64,000 nucleotides of DNA from assembly GCA_013397075.1 (NCBI GenBank), contig VWZS01002368.1, positions 186,001 through 250,000 on the forward strand, given 5' to 3'. Below the pieces are notes generated by a model. The model ran no database searches, was not told where the DNA came from, and worked only from the letters and a program-made list of their open reading frames with translations. Every line of letters starts with the position of its first letter. Position 1 is the stretch's first letter. The position numbers and the translations under genes are program-made. The DNA comes from Rhabdornis inornatus (taxonomy: Eukaryota > Chordata > Aves > Passeriformes > Rhabdornithidae). This document shows, piece by piece, positions 51,801 to 60,800 of this stretch.

Positions 51801-54800
51801 CAACAGCTTAGCCAGGGGAGTAGCGAAGACAGAGACTAGAACAGATGCACATTATAAAAGCTCAGTTTCCTAAGGCTGATTGATCCCACATTGGTCTGCA
51901 ACTCAAGATTGTGTCAGTGCTGTCAGCAAATATTTGTTAGCCCTGTAGCACAGTACATTTCCTGCCTAGCAAACAAAGCCTAAGTATCTTACAGGATTTG
52001 AAGTAAGCAGCATTTCTTTGAAGAAATGAAATCTCTATGCATAAACATAGGAAAATTGAATTAAGGTCAAAATTTAATCTACCACATTCTGGGATTTCTT
52101 AAATTGCAGGTCTTTGATTTTACAATCCCAATAAAGTTCTTCTGAAGTGGTTTGTTTATAGTAATCCCATATGTATTACTCACAACTCAGTCTCATAAAA
52201 TCCAGGATTCTGCATATTTCTAATTTCATTCACTCTTACAAAGCTTTGTAAGGTAAAATACAAAAAACCCAACAGTATTGACAAAGCTGCTGTAAATAGC
52301 ACAGACCTAAAGTGAAACGTGAGTATAGCTAAAGTGAAAAAGGAAATAATCCCTGAAAATATTTGTAAGGACTTTATGGTAGTACAGAGATTGTCAGAGA
52401 ACTGCAGGGACAAGAAGTTTTTGATCTGTTTTTGTTTACAACAGTGTGCTACTTCACATGTTAAAATTTTTGCTTCTGTTGTCATATAGGAAGTTCCAAA
52501 TTTCCTTTCACCTTGTGTGCCCCGAACTGAAACCATTTTAGTCTGGATGGCAATGTATTGTGGAATGTTTTTAATTTTTAAAATTGTAATGGGAGTCTGG
52601 ATGCATAACAATGTAGTGTTTTGCAACAAAGTAACCACAGATCTGTCATTTTAAACAGACAATAGTTCCATTTTATGTACAACATGGTCTTGTTTACAAA
52701 ATAAATTTTAGCAAGTTCTGCTAAGTCAACAGATAATGTTTTTTAATATTTTATTTTTCAAACTGTCAGTACTTCAGCACTGGTCTTTTTCTTTCTCCTT
52801 CATCAAAACTACTTGGAGTAAGTAGATTGCATGTAGAAAACATGAAGATATTTTGTTACACTGTGTTATGATATAGTGGGGTAAGTGCCTAGAATATTCT
52901 AATATTAACCTGATTATTCTATTTTACTTGATTAATTTACTTGTTACTGTTCAGAATTGTTACAGGCAATAAACCTGTAACGAGAGCTAGAGATGAATTT
53001 AAGAGAAACATTCCAGTCTGGTATTTCTGATTAAAAGCACAGGACATGTCCAGTGGTAAAATGAAATGAGAATTTATGATTATGGCTTCTATTAAAGTCA
53101 AATATTATTCATGCCCAGAATTATTAGAATAAATTCCACTGCATTATTTTGCATCAGTACCATTATACATGATTTTGCCTGAGGGTATCAAGTCAATGGG
53201 TAATGCTTGCAATACTGCTTTTTCAATCATGGTTTGTTATCCTGTCATTTCAAAAGTAATTTTTTTGTCTCTGATTTATTTATCATCTTGTTTGTAGCTG
53301 GCTTAGGAACAGATTAGTTTTTATTTTAAGGCAGGCATGCTGATGTGAATATTACTGCAGAAAATACCAGTTAAACATTAAAATGACACATGGAGATAAT
53401 ATATTGTCAGAGAAACTTCAGGTTATTGATACTGAAAACTGTTATGATACTGTCAAGTGAAAAATGCAGTGTCTGCAAATGTGGTGGGATATTATTATTG
53501 AATTTGTTGACATACTTCACATTTCTAGCACAATTAGTACTTCAGCATTTGTGTTCTATAATTATAAATTTGTTTGTGCTGCTGATAGTCTCATTCATAA
53601 ATATTGCTTAAATATTTAGTAAAGTGCCTAATTATAAGCAAAGCAAAAATCACCAATAGCCAGTCTTAAGAAAAAACCTCTTCAAAAAAACCGAATGAAA
53701 AAGATTGGGAAAAGGACAGAAGGAAAAACACCTAAAAAATCATGTTGTTTAGGAAAGGACTAGAAGACAGATTGTCAGCTGTTATAACTGTCCACAAAGT
53801 ATAAACAATGTGTGTCGATCATAATGAAGCTAAATTCTGATGGGTAATTACTACACACTTCCTTGGGGCTTGATTCTGTAATGTTTTTTTCATCAAGCAA
53901 TGTTTCATGTTGAGGATATCTGACAGAGTACTAGTGGAATGAGTTGCTGTCCCTCTCAGGCTGGATAGCAGTATGAATATCAGGAGTTTCGTTTTTCCAT
54001 GGTACCTTCTGGCAGCGTTCATGCTATGCAAGACAATCATTGAGTACAATTATTTGGAAGCTCTTACATAATGACAGGATTGTATGCATTTTTATATGGA
54101 AATTGCTTTTCTTAGACTTTTTTTCTTCCTCTGTTTCCTCCCCACCCTCTCCATAAAATCATTTTGCTTGCTGTGAAGATTACTGAACACAGTGACTCTT
54201 GTTAGCACTTTGTCTACCTGATGATCAGCTGGAGATTTCAGAAAAGTAGCCACTATTTTACAGATCAGTGTTATGGTGATACTTTGATTTTCAATTGAAG
54301 GCACTCAGCTTCCTATCAGTCAGTGCACTGCAGGAATTTATGGATCTTCCATAAAGCTTTCTCTACAGTTGCTTTACAAAATTCTGGGCCTTCAGTGGTG
54401 TAAAATTGCAAAGCTATTTGTTATGCTGAAGCTCAGAGCAGATTTATGTTTTCCACCAAAGATGTACAACATTCATTCTTCTAAAGTTAAGAGTAGCATA
54501 GAGAAGGAAGAGGAAATGGCTGGCTTCCTGCTCAGTGCTTGCAGAGCCTGCTTTCACCTTGGTCATAGCAGGTCAGTAGAGAGGGAAGGGAGCTGGTTGT
54601 GATGCTGCCTGGCACAACATGACAGACCTGAATGACAGATGGAAATCCTGGTGCATGGGCTGCACGTGGTTATGGATAGATCAAGGAGATGCACCTTCCT
54701 CTGTTAAGAAGAAATGGAATCATAGTCCATGTGGCTCAACATTGATATCACTAAATTCTGATAGTGATATTAATAATTTTTAAGTATTGATGGTGGCTCG

Positions 54801-57800
54801 GGGCTCCTCTTAGTAATTTTAGTAAAAATTTCTCTCTGTTTCTGTATGTATTCCTTTTTGACATATAGCATATAAAACATAGCCCACTCTTCTGCTTAAG
54901 GTGATGCTCAGTGACTCAAGTTCCACATGGTAAGGGTAGAAAATAGTATGGAACTAGGTATTTAGGGAAGATTTTAAAGAAATATGCTTTGGAGAGGCTA
55001 GCTTTCATTCACATTATTTGTATTAGTATAAGTCATATAATAATAAATTACATCAATATAAACCAAGTAATGATGCTTGTCTTTAGGTTAGTAAACTCAA
55101 ATATAGACAAAAAACCAGCAAGATGCTTATTCTCCTTGAAATCAGTTCCTTGCTATTGTTATGAAGAGCTATTATGTATTTTCTGATAGGTTTCCTCAGA
55201 CCATGTGGCTTATACCTTTTAGATACTCTTATCTGCACCAGTTAATCAACAAATTTGATCTGCAAAAAATCACTCCAGAAAGTGTTTGCTTTTTGATAAT
55301 GAGGAAGGTGGGAATATCTTTTTGCAAGTAAACAACTTTTTAACAGGGAGTAATCGAAACACTCAAAGTTTGCAACATCCTTTTGCTCCTTTCCTTGCAG
55401 CCTCTCCTTTTGCTGAGTCACTTTCCAGGCACTGCATGCACCTTCCTCTCAGAAACCCACTAACCCACTTAGGCTGTTTTTGTTTCATCTGAATGGATAA
55501 GCTTTTTATTTGGCCTGCTGCAAATCTTAACTAAGATCCTAATAAGTTTATCTAGACTATTGCTCTATTCTAGGTGCCCTTGTTTGCTTTTTTACTGGCT
55601 GGTGGTTGAAGTAAATTTGTGTGGTTCTGTAAATCTTGGTTTGAGTAAAATGTTCTGAGTCATTGTGTTAGATATTTTAGTCTGAGTTTGCATCTACCTG
55701 AACAAAAATCAATTCAGAAATGTCTGAAGTTAAATTCCACTGAAATTTCCTCTTCACTACTTTCTTCAGTTTTACCTCCCTGTCTTGTTCTGTGTGTTGT
55801 GCTCATTCTCCATATGGAAGTGCAGAACTGCAGAAGCTCATCAGCATGTTCAGTATGGTAAGAAGTGTTAGCATAGGAGGCCCATGAGGAGGAGGTCATG
55901 CCAAGTCAATCACTCAATAACTCGCCCATCCACATTTGGCTTTAGCCTTTTTCTACCCTGTTACTGACTTCCTCCATTCTGTCCTTCTCTCCTGTGTTTT
56001 TTTGGTTTTTTTGCTTATTTTTAGAAAATGTTTGTAGCATCTACATATTTATGATTCCAAGATAAGCCTAATTGAATTTGATTGGGATCAAGGATATACA
56101 CAACTCAAAGTGTTTATTCTGGGACTCGCAATAACTTAATTGTCAATAAATAGAATGTCCAATTAGTTCTGCCATGGAGTGAATTTGGATAATTTTTCAT
56201 CAATCAGTCTGTATAATCTGATTTCCTCTCTTCTGATTGACCTTTCTGGGAGAAGATGTAAGTGTGAAGCTAAAACAAACATATGCTCTGCCTGTCTGTC
56301 TTGTCTTCTCCTGGGCTTTCCTGACTCGGTTGCTTTGACAGTGGTCCTTGTACTTGTCACATCCAAGGGTACTTAGACATCAGCATTCAACACATTCAAT
56401 GGTTGGCTTTGTAACTCAAGTTTTTGTATGAAAATTATGCTTCCTTTTCTAGGGGATGACTTTTTTATGACCTCTGTGTTTTCAGGTTTATTTTCTGTTG
56501 TGAGCTAATGGAGGTTTTCAGGCTTGTGAGGCAGCTCAGGCTTCCCAGTGGAAAACAGCATTGAACTTTTATGACTTCCTAAGACTTGTTAGCTAAGGTT
56601 CACCAAAAATCCATGTAGCTCACTGACAAATGGAAAAGTCTTTGAGATGTCTTTAATTTTGCACTGAGACCTTCCTTTTCTTCTCACTGGATTTGTGTAC
56701 TGTCAGTCACAGGCATCTCTAACTCAAAAATAGCAAGCAAATGCAATTATATAGGTATAAAGCACTAGGTGGGTGCCTACACATTTTTAGCCTTGCAAAA
56801 TTTGAACAGTTGATGGAGCAACTTTTTTTTGCTTTCTGGTCTCTTTGTTTTTTCTTTCTTTCTTTTCTTATCTTTCAGGAAGGCCTCATTTCTGTTTTTA
56901 AAGAATAATGAGCAAGTCCCAAAACTTTCTTGAAATTCTGATCATACAATAAATTAAAATGTGACTACTTCAACCTTCCAAATATCTTTTTATTTCTTTT
57001 CTCCTCAGTATTTTGTCGATTAGAAACAGTTGCTTGGGGCTATTGTCACATATTACATTTAATATTCATACATCAAGAAAAAATCATATGTACTACAGCT
57101 ACTTGTTTAAAAATACTTTAACAGTGGTTGCTATAGCATTCACAGAAATTCTCCCATAAAAGTGTTGGTTGTTTGCACTTGTTGGTTTTATTTCAGTATA
57201 TGGCTATTTCAGCATTTTCACAGATGAGAATTAATTTGATATTGTACCCATTTATTGTCAGAACCTTTTACTGAACTTGATAAAATAGGACCACTGAGTA
57301 CAGAAAATAACTGCAGTCAATCTAAGAGTTGCAAGAAATGTTGAAACAAAAATACTGCAGTGCGTTGTTTTGTGGATCTGTGATTGTACAGACTTCCTTG
57401 ATGCAGTGCTCAGACAAGCTGAATCTTTTTGGCTTGGTATGCAGGTATTTAGGTCAAAATAATCCAAAAGTCACAAAATAATGAAATATATACCCATACT
57501 GTCAGGTATACATTATAAAAGGCTGATTTAGTATACACAGCTTCTTCCTAAAGTTTCTGCAGTGCTGGTGTGACCTGTCTGCCCTAGTGGTGCATCAACA
57601 CCTGAACTGGAGAGCTGGCCCAGGGGCAGAGAACAGGAGGGGTAACACTCAGGTCAGGTAAACACACAGAACATTCCCACTGGCAATCATGTGGAAGATA
57701 TGATGGATTACTTATGTTTCTGCCTTCACAATTCTTTCTGTAAGCCCCTTTTAATTATTTTTTCAAGGATACAAATGCTGTTTGAACAAATGGGATCATA

Positions 57801-60800
57801 GAAAAAGGGAGCGTGACCAATTTAATAGCTTTGTTCTTTTAGTCTGATAAACCATTGAGGTACATCCTATCAGTTGTGGGTCTGATGTTATGGTGCACTG
57901 CTTCACTGCCACAGCCTTTCATATCTAAAGAAGCTGTTGCAAGAAATGTAGCAGCATCATCTTTTCTTTTGTCCCAATTATCTTTAATTAAAACTCTTCA
58001 ACTGACTTGACATAAGTGATGACTTGTGAAGATGCCACTAAAGTGACAAATACATGTATAAGAAATTTAAGGTGCATTGTGGTATCTTCGACCATGGCTG
58101 ATTAAGCAAGTCCTGTTGCTATCACCATTCATCTACAACTGACTTTACCCATAAATCTTATTTTTAGAATGGACTCTGTCCAAGCACAATGAACAATTAA
58201 GTTCCAAGTTTGCAAATGACAGTCTGTCCTCTTCTTTTCTGTTATTCATTTATCATTGTCTTGCTTACGGCCACTGTGATAATTTGAGATGTAGAGTCTT
58301 AGGGGACTGAGACTGCTTGGTATTTATCATTCAGTGTACTGGTAGAGCTACAAAGTTAGGTATGATCATATTGTCATTATATCTCCACTTTAATAGTTTT
58401 TAAAAGGAAAGGAAATATTAAGTAAACTGATGTGAATATGTGTCACATGTTAAACAATATGAAAATCAGTGACAGAAGTCAAAAATTCAAATTAAAATCC
58501 CTAAGCACCTTGTGTAAGATTTTGCCGTTTTAAAGCATGCAACATAATCCTGGGCACAAAGGAAAGATTAGAATAAATGTGTATGTTAATGACATTCCAG
58601 GTGCTTGTCTAGAAGCCAAGTTGTATGAAAGAGTATTTTGTAAACTGTTAACAAGATACTGTTGGCAATAATCGTGCCCTTCCTCCCCTCCCCAATTTAT
58701 TTCATGTAATAGTGCATCAGGAGTCCAGACAGAGCTTAGCGTTTATGATCCTTTAGGGTCTTTTGCAAAAGGAAGAGATGTGCCTCATACACAATGTTAT
58801 AATTTTCAAAAGGATAATGAAATCTGCTAGAGTAAGAATGCATTCTTTCTGAATTACAGCTGTAGAGCATATTAAAGGGCTCTGAAAAGAGTAGGAAAAA
58901 TGGGATATGTAAGGAAATTACTTTGTCTTTAAGGGCACAATTTGGCTGTGACTTATTCAAGAACAAATGTTCCAAGAGTTTATAAAACAGAGTTTATGCC
59001 AGTAATCAATTAGGAAACTTAATACTTAATTCTTGTTCTTCAGCTAATACCAAGGATTAGAAGGATTTAAAGAAAGAAATTAATCAAATTTCCACCACGT
59101 CTCATCTTCAGAACAGTGATTTTCACATGTACATACAAACCTGGAGTATTTCACTCTGCAGCAGATTCTGCTGGTTCAGAGCCATCAAATTCATTTCATC
59201 AATGATACTATGTGGTACTGACTTCTATTTTTGAGTACTTCAAACTAATTTTCTAAGTCCATATTGAGATGGGTTAAATAGTAATGGAATGCTATAGTGA
59301 CTGGCTAAGACTTATTCATATTACTCAAGTCTAATAGATTATTTATTTGTTATTGGGCAACACACAGTTATTGCCAAGCAATTTGGTAATAAACAGTAGG
59401 ATATCAGTCTGCTTGGAATACAATTAAATTTGTGCCTTTCAAGAAGGCTGTACTGTTGGCTAATGCTGTAGATAACTAAAACTAGAATTCTGCTTTATTA
59501 AGTAATGGTTTTGTTTTGCTGGATTCATCATATTAAAATGTGATATGTAACCAAGTGACAGTAGAAGTATAACATACATGAACTTTGGCCATGACAGTTA
59601 GGATATCATAAAGCTGTGCTAGTTCTGTGCCTTCACTCTCTGCTTCTCTTTCATCAAAAGTATTATTGATCATTAATGCCAAATTGAAAAATAAGGGGTA
59701 GCAATTCATATAAGAAAACATTTGGATGGCAATTGCTCTACATTAGGTGTAGTTAATGGTCATGTTTACAACCACAAATGTAATTTTTGCAACCATTGAA
59801 ATGACAGAAATGATTAAATGAGATAAGAGAAGAGTGTACCAGAAGCTCCAAAGCATTGTTTTTTGTAAATTTGATTGATGTTGCTGGGGCATGTTTTGGA
59901 TCTGCAGAATATTAGTAAGAAGATGAAATAAAATCACAACTAGGCAAGCAGTTCATTACTTCTCTCGAGCAAAAAGAAAAAAGCAAGAAAGAATGGTAGT
60001 GAATGCAATAATCAAATTTGCACTACTGTATAAGCTCTGCATAGATTGACATAGAAGGAAAATCATAGGTTATGATTAACATTAATAACACTTACATTGC
60101 TAAAGCAGTTGGCAGATATCAGCCAGAGATTCATTTAGAAACACTGCTTGTAGCAACTGAGAATGCTATTCAGCATCAAATACTTTGTATTAGAAATTTT
60201 CCCTGTCAAGCAAATGAAATGAGTTTAGCTTGCAGGAAAACATAAAGTGACAGAACAAAAGAAATGGAATACAATTTGGGGTCCCAGAGATATGAAGAAC
60301 TTCTATTAAAGAGTGTCTGTAACATCTGTCTACAAGTGTAAGATTTTTTTTCTTGTTTTACTTTTATTTTTTTTTTTCAGTAATGTAGGTATATGGATCG
60401 CCCTCTTTTTCTTAGTAATACTAAAACAAAAAAAAAGAAATAGCAAAAAAATCCCTAAAACCCTGTCATCTGAGGAGATACTTGAGAAACAAAATGTCCC
60501 CAGTATTGTTATTCAATGGGCAGTTGTCGATGTCTTCTTTTCTTCTCTTTTATTCTGTTCAATTTATATTTTCTACCATTTTTTCCTTTTCCTGGCTATG
60601 GGAAAAAGTTCAGTGTTTCTGCTGTTGAATGTTATTTGTGGGTTCCTTTTATTCCAGAATCTCACATTTGAACTTCCTAAGGAAAAAAGGGATATTATTT
60701 TTCTAAGCTTTATAAGTGATCTTTGCTGTTGCAGAGACAACTTTAATCAGTTCTTGATTGTGAATCTCTGGTGCCAGAGTTTGTTCCACCATACCATGGG

